Origin: a virus
Reading direction: 5' to 3' (one strand)
Virus record (IMG/VR): IMGVR_UViG_3300009320_000568
Location: 1 to 22,524 of that record
DNA length: 22,524 bases
Shown here: in pieces, positions 15,139 through 22,523 of the stretch
Layout: every line of letters begins with the position of its first letter
Position numbering within the stretch: position 1 is the stretch's first letter
The notes under the pieces: generated by a model
Told to the model about the DNA's origin: nothing
Databases searched by the model: none
What the model saw: the letters and a program-made list of their open reading frames with translations, nothing else
Position numbers and translations under genes: made by a program

Positions 15139-16275
15139 TTCCTTCGGCATCAACTCAATAAGCCGCTTCAGTTCTTTTGTCAGTTCCTTAATCGCTTCCA
15201 TATCGTACCCAGTAGAACTCTTTGCCTGCCCATTGTCTGTTTGACTGGGAGGTGTTAATATTTCATCGTACTTATTCTTTACTCCTTGAGTCCCCTCTGT
15301 GGAGTTTTCCTCCAAGGGAACAGGAGTGATTTCTAATTCATTTACAAAACTTACATAAGAGTCAAGAAGTTTTTTATAATCTTCTAATATCTCTTTGTAT
15401 TGTTCTAATTCAGTTTTAACCTCCTCAAATTTTGCATCTGGATCAGTAACAAATTCCTCTGTCAAAGTAGTATGCTCCATCGTTGCATCTTCCTTTGGTT
15501 CTCTCCTCTTTACCGGAGGTCTGTCAGCCTTTACTGTCTCAAATACTTCCTCCACATCCTCATCCTTTAATCCATTTACCACAATCTGAGTTTTCTTATT
15601 TTCATCAATAAACTCAATGCCCTTTTTCACTTTCTCCAACTCCTCCAGAATATCATCCTTATGACTCGGCTCTGGAATCTCTACATTCTGCATAGTGATT
15701 AATTTCTCAAAGTCCTGGTCAAAGGATTTCATTGCCTCCTGCAAAGCATTCGGATTGCAAGGAACAGCACAACCGGAAAGTTCTAAAAGGATTTGCTTCA
15801 GGAATCTTCTGCCCACATATATATCTTCATCACCTTCATCCTTTTCCAAAGGCTCCGACTTCTTAGGAATAAACCCAACACTTGAAGCGTTGATAATATC
15901 CTCATTGTAAAGAGCCAATATCTGATCAGCAAAAGGATACAAGCCCTCAGTGGGAAAAACTTCAACAAATTTCATCCTTGTAGGATTCCTCATCTTGATC
16001 ACCTTGCTGGCTGCTGCCAATGGGACTGAAGAATAATTATGCGCCCATAAGAACACAGGATTGTTCAAAAAGTCCTTTATGTCCCACCCCTTCATCATTA
16101 TTATATCACCATCTCTGTCCTTGGTTTCGTCCGTACCCACAATAGTCAATTTTCTTGCCTTCATGTCCACTGATTTCACAATCTTAATCCCTGGTGTAAA
16201 GTATGAAGCAAACGCCTCATCTTTACCATTCCACAATACAGGATTCCCACTCTTGTCAAGTATCTTGTTAGCCAT
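15136..16275 (-). CDS. HK97-type prohead protease (U35) with C-terminal scaffold-like extension
   Basis: A 379-aa protein. The N-terminal 1-195 is a U35 prohead serine protease: DRDGDIIMMKGWDIKDF, then NNPVFLWAHNYSSVPLA with the catalytic His at H79, INASSVGFIP with the probable nucleophile S132, and LLELSGCAVPCNPNA with E165. The remaining 180 residues are acidic and form long charged helices (206-230 and 280-320), unlike a bare protease of about 200-220 aa. This is a protease-scaffold fusion, the usual arrangement in phages lacking a separate scaffold gene. It cleaves itself and the capsid delta segment during maturation. Start ATG 16275 has GGAG upstream and lies two bases after the previous stop. 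Confidence 0.9.
   Translation of the reverse strand: MANKILDKSGNPVLWNGKDEAFASYFTPGIKIVKSVDMKARKLTIVGTDETKDRDGDIIMMKGWDIKDFLNNPVFLWAHNYSSVPLAAASKVIKMRNPTRMKFVEVFPTEGLYPFADQILALYNEDIINASSVGFIPKKSEPLEKDEGDEDIYVGRRFLKQILLELSGCAVPCNPNALQEAMKSFDQDFEKLITMQNVEIPEPSHKDDILEELEKVKKGIEFIDENKKTQIVVNGLKDEDVEEVFETVKADRPPVKRREPKEDATMEHTTLTEEFVTDPDAKFEEVKTELEQYKEILEDYKKLLDSYVSFVNELEITPVPLEENSTEGTQGVKNKYDEILTPPSQTDNGQAKSSTGYDMEAIKELTKELKRLIELMPKE
15489..15496 (-). promoter_or_regulatory. Possible internal ribosome site for a nested scaffold product
   Basis: AAAGGAAG precedes an in-frame ATG at 15480 (Met266 of the protease). Initiation here would yield a 114-aa acidic coiled-coil product, like nested scaffold genes in some phages. 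The spacing is acceptable but not ideal, so this is only a possibility. Confidence 0.25.
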
Positions 16276-16277
16276 TT

Positions 16278-16526
16278 TCAGTCTCCTTCCATGATATCAG
16301 ATGCTCGAATGTAACTCCCACTAAAATCATACTTTAAGTATTTTAAAAATTTTAATCCATCTTTCGGAAAATAAAATTTGCCCTTATAAAAAATACCATT
16401 CTTTTTTACGTTTTTAGCAAAGTTATTAAGTCTACTACTCCAAGTAATAACTTTACCATCATAAAAAAACTTGCCCAAAAGTTTCTGTTTTCCATCATTG
16501 ATATTATAAATTTCTACATATTCCAT
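16278..16526 (-). CDS. Small AT-rich protein of unknown function after the portal-kinase fusion
   Basis: An 82-aa protein I do not recognise. It is basic and rich in Lys, Phe and Tyr, with short beta-like segments (YVEIYNI, LLGKFFYDGKVITW, GIFYKGKFYF) and a C-terminal SGSYIRASDIMEGD. There are no membrane segments and no cysteines. The start is supported by AGGAG eight bases upstream. It lies 14 bases after the portal fusion and two before the protease. By hand count, 54 of 240 bases in 16321-16560 are G or C (about 22%), far below the capsid gene. Its place directly downstream of a MuF fusion carrying a kinase-like domain makes a partner or immunity role imaginable, but nothing in the sequence proves it. 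Confidence 0.75.
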   Translation of the reverse strand: MEYVEIYNINDGKQKLLGKFFYDGKVITWSSRLNNFAKNVKKNGIFYKGKFYFPKDGLKFLKYLKYDFSGSYIRASDIMEGD

Positions 16527-16540
16527 AGATACTCCTATAA

Positions 16541-19423
16541 TTATAAACTATAATAATAATAATTGTTAAATAAATATCCAATTTCATTTTGCTCAATACT
16601 AAAAAGAAGCATTTCCTGCCTTGCCTTAAATCCAGCTATTTCTCCTTTTGATATATGCATCCCTTTAGCTAAATCCTCAATATCAATTTTCCGTATTCTA
16701 TCAACTAATTTTCTTTTTACAGCATCAGGAATAAGATCATCAAATGCTTCATCCGCTCCACCATATAGAGAGGCTATATCATCAACAAGTGAGCACCTAA
16801 ATTCTGACAAACCAGCCCAATCATCTAAATCATCTATATATTTTGGAAAACTATAACCATGATCAATCAAAACTGGTTTTGGAGTATCTACTATTTTCAT
16901 CCAATTACTACTATGTCTATCAGTATTTCCAATCAAATAATCATAAACTCCTATCCTATATCTATCTACATCAGATATAGTATGAAACGGATCTGGGCTT
17001 TCTGCAAATGTTTTAGCATTATCTACAAATTTTTGACAAGAACCCTTATATGTTAAATCATCTATCTTTGTAGTTCTCATTACAGTTGTTGGGACCATAT
17101 CATCCATATCAATCTCTTTTGCCACTCTATAAGCCAGAACCTCCCTGTCTGCAAGAGTGAATTTTTTATTAGTAATTGATTTGAAGTCTTTTCGCATCCC
17201 TTCAAACTCTTCCCCACTAATAGGTTTAAATACCCCTTTTCCTTTTCCTTCACCAAAATCTAATACAAAAGATTCATTAACACCACCACCAAGATTACTT
17301 GAACTACTTACAGGAGAATCTCTCAAAACAGATTCTTCTTCCATCGCTTCTGTAGGTCTTTCTTCCCCTGGCTTATCAATTGGCCCTTCATCACTGGCAA
17401 CCTCAATACATCTGCATTGTATCACCTGATGAGCTGGTCCAAGAAAGTCACCAGGATATCTCAATGTAGTTCCATCTGACATAATCCAATCTTCTTTCAT
17501 CCCTACTCTTTTCCCATGCATAATCACATGGTTAGCTTCTGCATTATGACCATCCCTTACCTTCTTATCTAATGAAGTGAACCATTCTTTGAAAGCAAAT
17601 CCACTTTCGGTCAATGATGCATGCCTTCCAAAATTACTCGCCCCTACCACTTCTGTCCGGGCAATCACTTTGGCCCTTTTCGCTCCATTCTTAAATAATA
17701 CTTTAAATCTATCTGCAATCTGATCAATACTTTCTCCATTTGCTGCTCCAGCATGAAGGGCAGCCCTTATCTTTTCCTTCATAGTTTCAGTTACAACTTT
17801 TGCTATTTCAATTTCCTTTGCTGCAAGATAATCCAAAGCTGCCGGATCTGTCAAGCTGAAACTTATATCAATTCCCATCTCCTCTTTAATAGATGCAATT
17901 CCAGCCTTGATTGAATCTTCATAAAATGGCCTGGAATGTTTTTGCAATAGCTCTCCATACTTTTCAAAATCCTCTGTTATGACATCTGAATAAGACTTGT
18001 CATCCAAATATAGAAGTCTCAAAGTTTCCTTTCTCATCTCAAAGAATACCCTCTGTACCTTCTTTTCAAATCCCTTTTCCAGTGGGATGGTCTTCGCTAT
18101 AAAGTTTCTCCATATATGCTCTTTCCTTGTCTCTGCCAAATCCTTTTTATCAGGAACAGGAGCTTTTGTCTCAATCACCTTCCCTTCAATTTTTCTCACC
18201 CCAGTAGAAACCAATTCCTCTAATACATCCGGCTCCATTGAAAGTTCATTTGCAGGAGTCAAATTGAGAGGAGCCAAACCCACATCTCCCCATTCCACAG
18301 GACCAATACCCAAATCCAATATCTGGTCAATCAGATTGATGGGATATGTCATACTGAAAAGTTTTGCAGCCATATCAATTTTATTCTTCATTTCTTCTTC
18401 AAGAGCTTCAATCTTGGTGATATCAAATATCACCCTCATCCCTGTATTGACTCCAAAGAAGACCTGATTCATTGAATCTGTAATAATCCTCATTATTGGA
18501 AGATTCGTAAACTGCCACCATTCTTTCCTCTGCTCCCTGCTTGTGGCATAATTCACATCCTCAATAACTGACAGGACGGCTTTCTTCATCCCAAACACCT
18601 GGAACAACTCATCCCTGCTATATTGCCTTAACTGAATAAATCCCATGTCACTCTGAGTCAATCCTATTGGATCTGCCTTCATTGAGCCTTCCAGTAAAAG
18701 GAATCTGTGTGACTTTCTGTAGCCCTCATGGTTACTTCTTATACGCTCCATAAACTGGTCTCTCTGTTCAGTCCCCAAATTCTTCTCAGTAGAAAATACA
18801 GTCCCAGGAACAGCCCCATTCTCAAAGAACTTATTATTATACACAGAGGACTTAAAATCACCTTCCAATGGTAATTTACCAGCAACCAATGGAGCCTGCC
18901 CAAATACAGGATCAGTTGGATTGAAAAACTTCGCCTGAACTACTTCATCAAAATAAAGTGTATATCCATCTTTCCCTTCCTGGGGCTTGTATATCCAGTA
19001 AATGGGTTGATTGTTATTGTCCTTCTTCACCTCCATTGAACTTCTTTTTATCACCCACATAGAAGCTGGTATAATCTTCTTTGAAGGTGGAAAAGGAATC
19101 GCCCATACATTACCATCCAATAAAAGATATCCAACCAAAGCCTCAACAAACTGTGATCCTGTCATCATCTCATTTGGGTACATAAATAGCTGTTGCCAAG
19201 GATCATCTATCTTGACATTCTGCCAAATCTTCCCGTTATACTTCTGGACAATTAGTGGGATCTGACTAATTGCCCTCCCTGTAGTCGATATGATAGAATA
19301 TGCAAGGGCAGATTTCTTGTAAGGATCATTTACCACCCCCAAAGAGTCATCAAGATCCATATTCTTAATGAAAGCTTGCTCCCAGTTCTTTGTTCTTCCA
19401 AATAACAGGTCAAATTTATTCAT
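16541..19423 (-). CDS. Portal - MuF - kinase-like fusion protein
   Basis: A 960-aa protein. Residues 1-400 are an HK97-type portal: YSIISTTGRAISQIPLIV (42-59), GYLLLDGNVWAIPFP (98-112), FGMKKAVLSV near 277-286, and NYATSREQRKEWWQFTNLPI (291-310). Residues about 520-675 are a MuF domain: AKVIARTEVVGASNFGR (584-600), DKKVRDGHNAEAN (619-631), GPAHQVIQCRC (662-672). After a Ser/Glu-rich linker (676-715), residues 716-935 look like a kinase of the HipA/PI3K-like type: Gly-rich GEGKGKGVFKP with K733, E761 in helix C, GNTDRHSSN (D835, H837, N840), and LIDHGYSF (D854). Portal docks DNA packaging; MuF proteins enter the capsid and can be injected. The ATG overlaps the stop of a 49-aa gene (ATGA). Confidence 0.9.
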   Translation of the reverse strand: MNKFDLLFGRTKNWEQAFIKNMDLDDSLGVVNDPYKKSALAYSIISTTGRAISQIPLIVQKYNGKIWQNVKIDDPWQQLFMYPNEMMTGSQFVEALVGYLLLDGNVWAIPFPPSKKIIPASMWVIKRSSMEVKKDNNNQPIYWIYKPQEGKDGYTLYFDEVVQAKFFNPTDPVFGQAPLVAGKLPLEGDFKSSVYNNKFFENGAVPGTVFSTEKNLGTEQRDQFMERIRSNHEGYRKSHRFLLLEGSMKADPIGLTQSDMGFIQLRQYSRDELFQVFGMKKAVLSVIEDVNYATSREQRKEWWQFTNLPIMRIITDSMNQVFFGVNTGMRVIFDITKIEALEEEMKNKIDMAAKLFSMTYPINLIDQILDLGIGPVEWGDVGLAPLNLTPANELSMEPDVLEELVSTGVRKIEGKVIETKAPVPDKKDLAETRKEHIWRNFIAKTIPLEKGFEKKVQRVFFEMRKETLRLLYLDDKSYSDVITEDFEKYGELLQKHSRPFYEDSIKAGIASIKEEMGIDISFSLTDPAALDYLAAKEIEIAKVVTETMKEKIRAALHAGAANGESIDQIADRFKVLFKNGAKRAKVIARTEVVGASNFGRHASLTESGFAFKEWFTSLDKKVRDGHNAEANHVIMHGKRVGMKEDWIMSDGTTLRYPGDFLGPAHQVIQCRCIEVASDEGPIDKPGEERPTEAMEEESVLRDSPVSSSSNLGGGVNESFVLDFGEGKGKGVFKPISGEEFEGMRKDFKSITNKKFTLADREVLAYRVAKEIDMDDMVPTTVMRTTKIDDLTYKGSCQKFVDNAKTFAESPDPFHTISDVDRYRIGVYDYLIGNTDRHSSNWMKIVDTPKPVLIDHGYSFPKYIDDLDDWAGLSEFRCSLVDDIASLYGGADEAFDDLIPDAVKRKLVDRIRKIDIEDLAKGMHISKGEIAGFKARQEMLLFSIEQNEIGYLFNNYYYYSL

Positions 19424-19569
19424 TTTTCAGTGTCCTTTTTCGGTTCCAGTTCCTTGGCAAAATCATTAGTCACTCTAATCGCAATATATCCAATAGCAGA
19501 AATAATCCCGACCCATTTGATCATTATGAATATTTGATGTGCAAAATCTTTTATTAATTCCTCTATCAT
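19420..19569 (-). CDS. Small single-span membrane peptide upstream of portal
   Basis: A 49-aa ORF starting at ATG 19569 with a GAAGAG-type site. One hydrophobic helix (about residues 13-32, IFIMIKWVGIISAIGYIAIR) is followed by a charged tail ending KELEPKKDTEK. Its TGA overlaps the portal ATG by four bases, and its ATG overlaps the stop of the Cys-rich frame by four, so it is translationally coupled on both sides; its tail also supplies AAGGA for the portal. Function is unknown. It could be a membrane anchor, a holin-like or antiholin peptide, or a conserved phage ORF of no known role. Confidence 0.65.
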   Translation of the reverse strand: MIEELIKDFAHQIFIMIKWVGIISAIGYIAIRVTNDFAKELEPKKDTEK

Positions 19570-19785
19570 TTACACTCTTCAAAATATCTACACTCCCACA
19601 TCGGAGTAGTGATTTCATATTTCACACAATTCTCATAAATAGCTTGTGCAATTCTACAATTATTGAGAGTATTAGGCTTAAATAATTTGCAAGAATGGCA
19701 TAAACAATATTCTCTATGCTTTTCCTTTTAAATCTTCTCTCACGAAAACAATACTCCCATGATGTTCATAAGTAATATAATTCAT
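19566..19785 (-). pseudogene. Cys-rich small protein gene split by a single-base insertion
   Basis: Two frames here make one protein if one A is removed. The first frame, from ATG 19785 (GGGAG upstream, ATG overlapping the phosphoesterase stop), reads MNYITYEHHGSIVFVREDLKGKA and stops at 19714. The next frame continues from GKHREYCLCHSCKLFKP to its TGA at 19566-19568, overlapping the next ATG. Dropping one A from the AAAA run of GGAAAAGCAT (about 19720-19723) restores GKHREYCLC and a 72-aa protein with seven cysteines, including CLCHSC. It carries an NCRIAQAIYENCV...TPMWEC pattern, which I recall from small phage Cys proteins. The second frame has no good start of its own. A sequencing or assembly indel, a real mutation, or programmed frameshifting are all possible. 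Confidence 0.7.
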
Positions 19786-20651
19786 TATATTTCTCCCTTC
19801 AACGTTCTCGTAAATGGAACAATACTAATAGTTGCACTCCCAAGATGAGTGGGTTTATAACCTCTTTGCTCCCCATAAGTCGTAACTCCCTGGGCATATG
19901 TTTTCAAATAGCTCCCTGAAATAACTCCAATCTTTTCTTTATGTGTCAACTCAGTACAAGTTGTATTTGCTCCAATAGTTGACTGTCTCCTGCCAACCTG
20001 GTCATGTACATGGGCTACCATATAAATATCTGCGTCAAAAGATTCCATAAATTGAATTAATCTATTCAACTTTCCTCCACTTGTCTGAGCAAACCCAGCC
20101 CCATGATGTACATAAAACCTGAAGCTCTGAGATTCTCTCCTATCATTATCCTCTGGACTCTCATTCATCAATTCAGGGATTCTTGATCCTTTTCCTCTTG
20201 CAAAAATCAAATCAAATAAAGCAGAATATTCCAGATTAGGAACTCCTAATTCAGTGCATAACCAAGCATGAAGATGCGATTGCTCTTTTTCCGTCTGATA
20301 TTTTTTTTCATGATTTCCCAAAAGCAACCCCAAACATTTATCTTTAATCGGACTAAATAAATCCTTTATTTCACTGACCTGAACTTTTCCAGACTTGCCC
20401 AAATCCTCCACCTTAATTCTGTCAGGTACACAATCTGGATCAAACCTCTTATCTGTATACCCAATATAATCAGCATAATCACCTCCACCTACCCAAAAGG
20501 AAAATGGATCATTCTGAATAGTTCTTATGTCTCTTTTTATTCCTTTCACATCACAAGCCTTATTCCACCAATGCAAATCAGCCAAGTTCCAAATTGTAAA
20601 CTCATCTTTCTTGCTATTGTGTATTATATATCTTTTACCCGCAGCTTCCAT
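19785..20651 (-). CDS. Calcineurin-like metallophosphoesterase
   Basis: A 288-aa metallophosphoesterase with the full motif set: NLADLHWWN (D25, H27), GGGDYADY (D58), LGNHEKKY (N113, H114), VHHGAG (H182, H183), and MVAHVHD (H214, H216). These coordinate two metal ions, as in calcineurin-like phosphatases, nucleases and cyclic nucleotide phosphodiesterases. No signal peptide is seen, so it is cytoplasmic. Start ATG 20651 has AGGGGG upstream and lies nine bases after the preceding stop. It sits in a run of small lysis-like and accessory genes just before the portal. The substrate is unknown; DNA end or nucleotide processing during packaging or takeover is a guess. Confidence 0.85.
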   Translation of the reverse strand: MEAAGKRYIIHNSKKDEFTIWNLADLHWWNKACDVKGIKRDIRTIQNDPFSFWVGGGDYADYIGYTDKRFDPDCVPDRIKVEDLGKSGKVQVSEIKDLFSPIKDKCLGLLLGNHEKKYQTEKEQSHLHAWLCTELGVPNLEYSALFDLIFARGKGSRIPELMNESPEDNDRRESQSFRFYVHHGAGFAQTSGGKLNRLIQFMESFDADIYMVAHVHDQVGRRQSTIGANTTCTELTHKEKIGVISGSYLKTYAQGVTTYGEQRGYKPTHLGSATISIVPFTRTLKGEI

Positions 20652-20660
20652 TTTGTCCCC

Positions 20661-20891
20661 CTAATTACCCAGTTGAATCTCAAGAAGTTTATTTACAGTA
20701 TCTTTCACATCATTAATATTGCCACTCATAGATTCCATCTGAGTTTTCAATCCGCCTTGAGTTACGACACAAGTTTCTTTCAAAACATATTTCTTTGTTC
20801 CATTTCCATTTTTTGTCTTGATCACTGTGATTGCAACAGCAGCAAAGGCAACCATAGTTCCAGCAATAGCAGCACCTGATCCAATATCCAT
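20661..20891 (-). CDS. Small one-TM membrane protein
   Basis: A 76-aa protein with an N-terminal hydrophobic helix (about 6-24, AAIAGTMVAFAAVAITVI), a short basic stretch (KTKNGNGTKK), then a region with one Cys and a heptad-like tail MSGNINDVKDTVNKLLEIQL likely to form a short coiled coil. I chose ATG 20891, which has AAGGAG eight bases upstream; the open frame extends to 21014 but would overlap the upstream gene by over 120 bases. Function is unrecognised. Its place beside holin-like genes suggests a membrane role, for instance a lysis accessory. Confidence 0.65.
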   Translation of the reverse strand: MDIGSGAAIAGTMVAFAAVAITVIKTKNGNGTKKYVLKETCVVTQGGLKTQMESMSGNINDVKDTVNKLLEIQLGN

Positions 20892-20892
20892 A

Positions 20893-21219
20893 TTAGTCTC
20901 CTTTTTGATTCTCTCCCTTATCTTGTTCTCCGCTTCCAGTTTCTTTGTCTGGTACAATTTCTTTAGGTTTTGTCTTTTTAGATTCTGGTTCTTTGGCATC
21001 TTTGTATTTCCCATTCTTTATAGTTTCAAGTTCAATCATCCTTCCATTATTCACCTTCGCCTGATTCATCAACTCCTGTATCCTATTATTGATCTGATCC
21101 CTTGTCTGGATTGCCTGATTAATACTGGCCTCAATATTCTTCTGAGTCTTCATTATGCCATCATAAGTTTTTTCTACATAATCCTGCAAACCCATAAAAT
21201 CCATTTCTTTCTTACCCAT
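20893..21219 (-). CDS. Coiled-coil protein of unknown function
   Basis: A 108-aa hydrophilic protein. Residues 10-60 are helical with heptad-like spacing (YVEKTYDGIMKTQKNIEA, INQAIQTRDQINNRIQEL), suggesting a coiled coil. Residues 68-108 are an unstructured Lys/Glu/Gly/Pro tail. I set the start at ATG 21219, with GGAGG eight bases upstream; an ATG 15 bases earlier overlaps the holin stop (TAATG) but lacks a ribosome site. It has no transmembrane segment. It could be a Rz-like accessory or a virion component. I do not recognise a family. Confidence 0.65.
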   Translation of the reverse strand: MGKKEMDFMGLQDYVEKTYDGIMKTQKNIEASINQAIQTRDQINNRIQELMNQAKVNNGRMIELETIKNGKYKDAKEPESKKTKPKEIVPDKETGSGEQDKGENQKGD

Positions 21220-21233
21220 TGTTATTTCCTCCA

Positions 21234-21644
21234 TTAATTTGTAATACCCTGTTTCTTGTCATAAGACCTGATTCCTGCTACCCCAAGAAGTACAGTAGCC
21301 AATCCAATTGCTTCTTGAACTTCAATCGCTGGCAGTTCAACTGTTTTTCCTACCATTATCAATACTGACTGGACTATCGGTCGCAATATCCAACCCCACC
21401 CAAGAGACAAAGCACATATCCAACCAATCATAGGTCTCCAGCCAGCAACAAAAAGCGATCTATGTCCTGCTTCTATCTTATTAACTTCCACTTGCCACTT
21501 AGCAGCGTTTTGAGCCATTTTGACTTTTAAAAGTTCTGCTGCTCTTTTCTCGTCTGGTGTTTCCACAAAACGATCAATAGCTCCGCCAATACCATTGGCA
21601 AGCTCTTTTACTCCACCACCCAATAACTTTGAGAGTATTCCCAT
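21234..21644 (-). CDS. Holin of the GTA 3TM type
   Basis: A 136-aa protein. It has an N-terminal amphipathic GILSKLLGGGVKELANGIG, a helical linker, then HRSLFVAGWRPMIGWICALS (61-80), the hallmark of GTA_holin_3TM family proteins. Hydrophobic helices lie at about 69-98 and 108-126, and a basic tail (SYDKKQG) ends it. Holins of this type permeabilise the inner membrane to release endolysin. No endolysin is seen in the window. The ATG overlaps the upstream TAA by one base. The family call is fairly firm; the role as functional holin is from family knowledge. Confidence 0.8.
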   Translation of the reverse strand: MGILSKLLGGGVKELANGIGGAIDRFVETPDEKRAAELLKVKMAQNAAKWQVEVNKIEAGHRSLFVAGWRPMIGWICALSLGWGWILRPIVQSVLIMVGKTVELPAIEVQEAIGLATVLLGVAGIRSYDKKQGITN

Positions 21645-21865
21645 TATCTGCCACTCCCTCTCCTGGTTGTACTCTCAGCAGGAGTTTGCTTTGGCTCTAC
21701 ATCCATCAGTTTCTGGAATGATCCAAAATCATCTCTGGACAGTTTGAAACCATCGCAACCGGTTTTCTCCAACTTATGCTCAAGAAACTGGATTCCAGTC
21801 CTGTCCACTTTCACCTGAAGGATATGACCTATTGACCCACATGCACAGAAAAATTTCTTTTCCAT
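21644..21865 (-). CDS. Small Cys-containing protein of unknown function
   Basis: A 73-aa soluble protein with a CxC pair near the start (C8, C10) and a further Cys at 37 (TGCDGFKL). It has a basic end, STTRRGSGR. The start is supported by GAAGGAGT upstream, lying within the last codons of the preceding gene. The CxC may bind metal, but with only three cysteines a complete zinc site is not obvious, unless His13 takes part. I do not recognise it. It sits between two membrane-protein genes of a presumed lysis block. Confidence 0.6.
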   Translation of the reverse strand: MEKKFFCACGSIGHILQVKVDRTGIQFLEHKLEKTGCDGFKLSRDDFGSFQKLMDVEPKQTPAESTTRRGSGR

Positions 21866-21868
21866 TTT

Positions 21869-22123
21869 TTACTCCTTCACAAGTAAAGCTTTCCAAGAAT
21901 TATAGGCGACTTGAGATGCTCCGAATACAACTGCAATTAGCTTAATGATATTGATGAATACAAATGGCTCACCTAATACCAATGCAGCAACCACTCCTGT
22001 TACTCCTGACAGAACCAAAGCAATCAAATATCTTGCCTGCTTGCTTTCCACCTTCTTCTTCAAAAACTGAATCACAAATGGTGAAATTACACCCAATACT
22101 GTTGCTACGATTTCCGGTAACAT
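21869..22123 (-). CDS. Small holin-like membrane protein
   Basis: An 84-aa protein with hydrophobic segments at about 3-19 (PEIVATVLGVISPFVIQ), 32-50 (YLIALVLSGVTGVVAALVL) and 55-72 (INIIKLIAVVFGASQVAY), separated by a KKKVESKQAR loop and ended by KE. The size and two-to-three-span topology fit phage holin-like or antiholin proteins. The start is ATG 22123, with AAAGGAGG seven bases upstream; a longer frame from 22192 overlaps the neighbouring gene and has no site. It shares a cluster with a 3TM holin, so one may regulate the other. The family is not certain. Confidence 0.7.
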   Translation of the reverse strand: MLPEIVATVLGVISPFVIQFLKKKVESKQARYLIALVLSGVTGVVAALVLGEPFVFINIIKLIAVVFGASQVAYNSWKALLVKE

Positions 22124-22142
22124 TTTGTACCTCCTTTTTAAA

Positions 22143-22523
22143 TTATTGACTAAACAAAATCCCCATAAACCAACAACCCGGATCATTGCCACTATCCACT
22201 ACATCAGCTTCAACTCTCCATGCTATCGGATTAACTCCACTCAAAGTCCCGGCATCAATAATACCTGCTGCTGTTTTTTGGATAACATAGGGAGTATCAT
22301 TCTCATTGTCTTCAGCTATCACAGTATCAAGAGCAGTCGCTGGTGCAGTTAATACACCAGATTCAAATGCATCTTGATCATAAGTGACAACCCAAGTGAC
22401 ACCATTAGCAGTAGTACCATCAATAGGACACCAGACTATTTGAACATTTATATCTTTATTAATATCAAAATCAAAATACTCAAAAGGTTTATATGATAAT
22501 GTGCTTAACTCCCCATCGGTCAT
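22143..22523 (-). CDS. Probable beta-rich virion protein (start at or beyond window edge)
   Basis: At least 126 aa. The ATG at 22523 is one base from the window end, so the true start may lie upstream. The sequence is acidic and beta-strand-like, with MTDGELSTLSYKPFEYFDFD, VTWVVTYDQDAF, LDTVIAEDNENDTPY and ITAAGIIDAGTL-type segments (IQKTAAGIIDAGTL), ending in GCWFMGILFSQ. This resembles small phage surface or appendage proteins that I have seen described only as hypothetical. No enzyme motif or membrane segment is visible. A role on the virion surface is inference. Confidence 0.55.
   Translation of the reverse strand: MTDGELSTLSYKPFEYFDFDINKDINVQIVWCPIDGTTANGVTWVVTYDQDAFESGVLTAPATALDTVIAEDNENDTPYVIQKTAAGIIDAGTLSGVNPIAWRVEADVVDSGNDPGCWFMGILFSQ

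Noticed and set aside
16535-16541. TATAAT-like sequence upstream of the 82-aa ORF as a promoter
   Set aside because: The region is extremely AT-rich, no convincing -35 box lies at the right distance, and the gene is close enough to be co-transcribed.
16546-16560. Short TAA repeat at the end of the portal fusion
   Set aside because: It encodes the final Tyr run of the protein. It is too short to call a functional repeat.
20892-21014. Longer N-terminus for the 76-aa membrane protein
   Set aside because: It would overlap the coiled-coil gene by over 120 bases. The added residues are Lys-rich shadow sequence, and AAGGAG favours ATG 20891.
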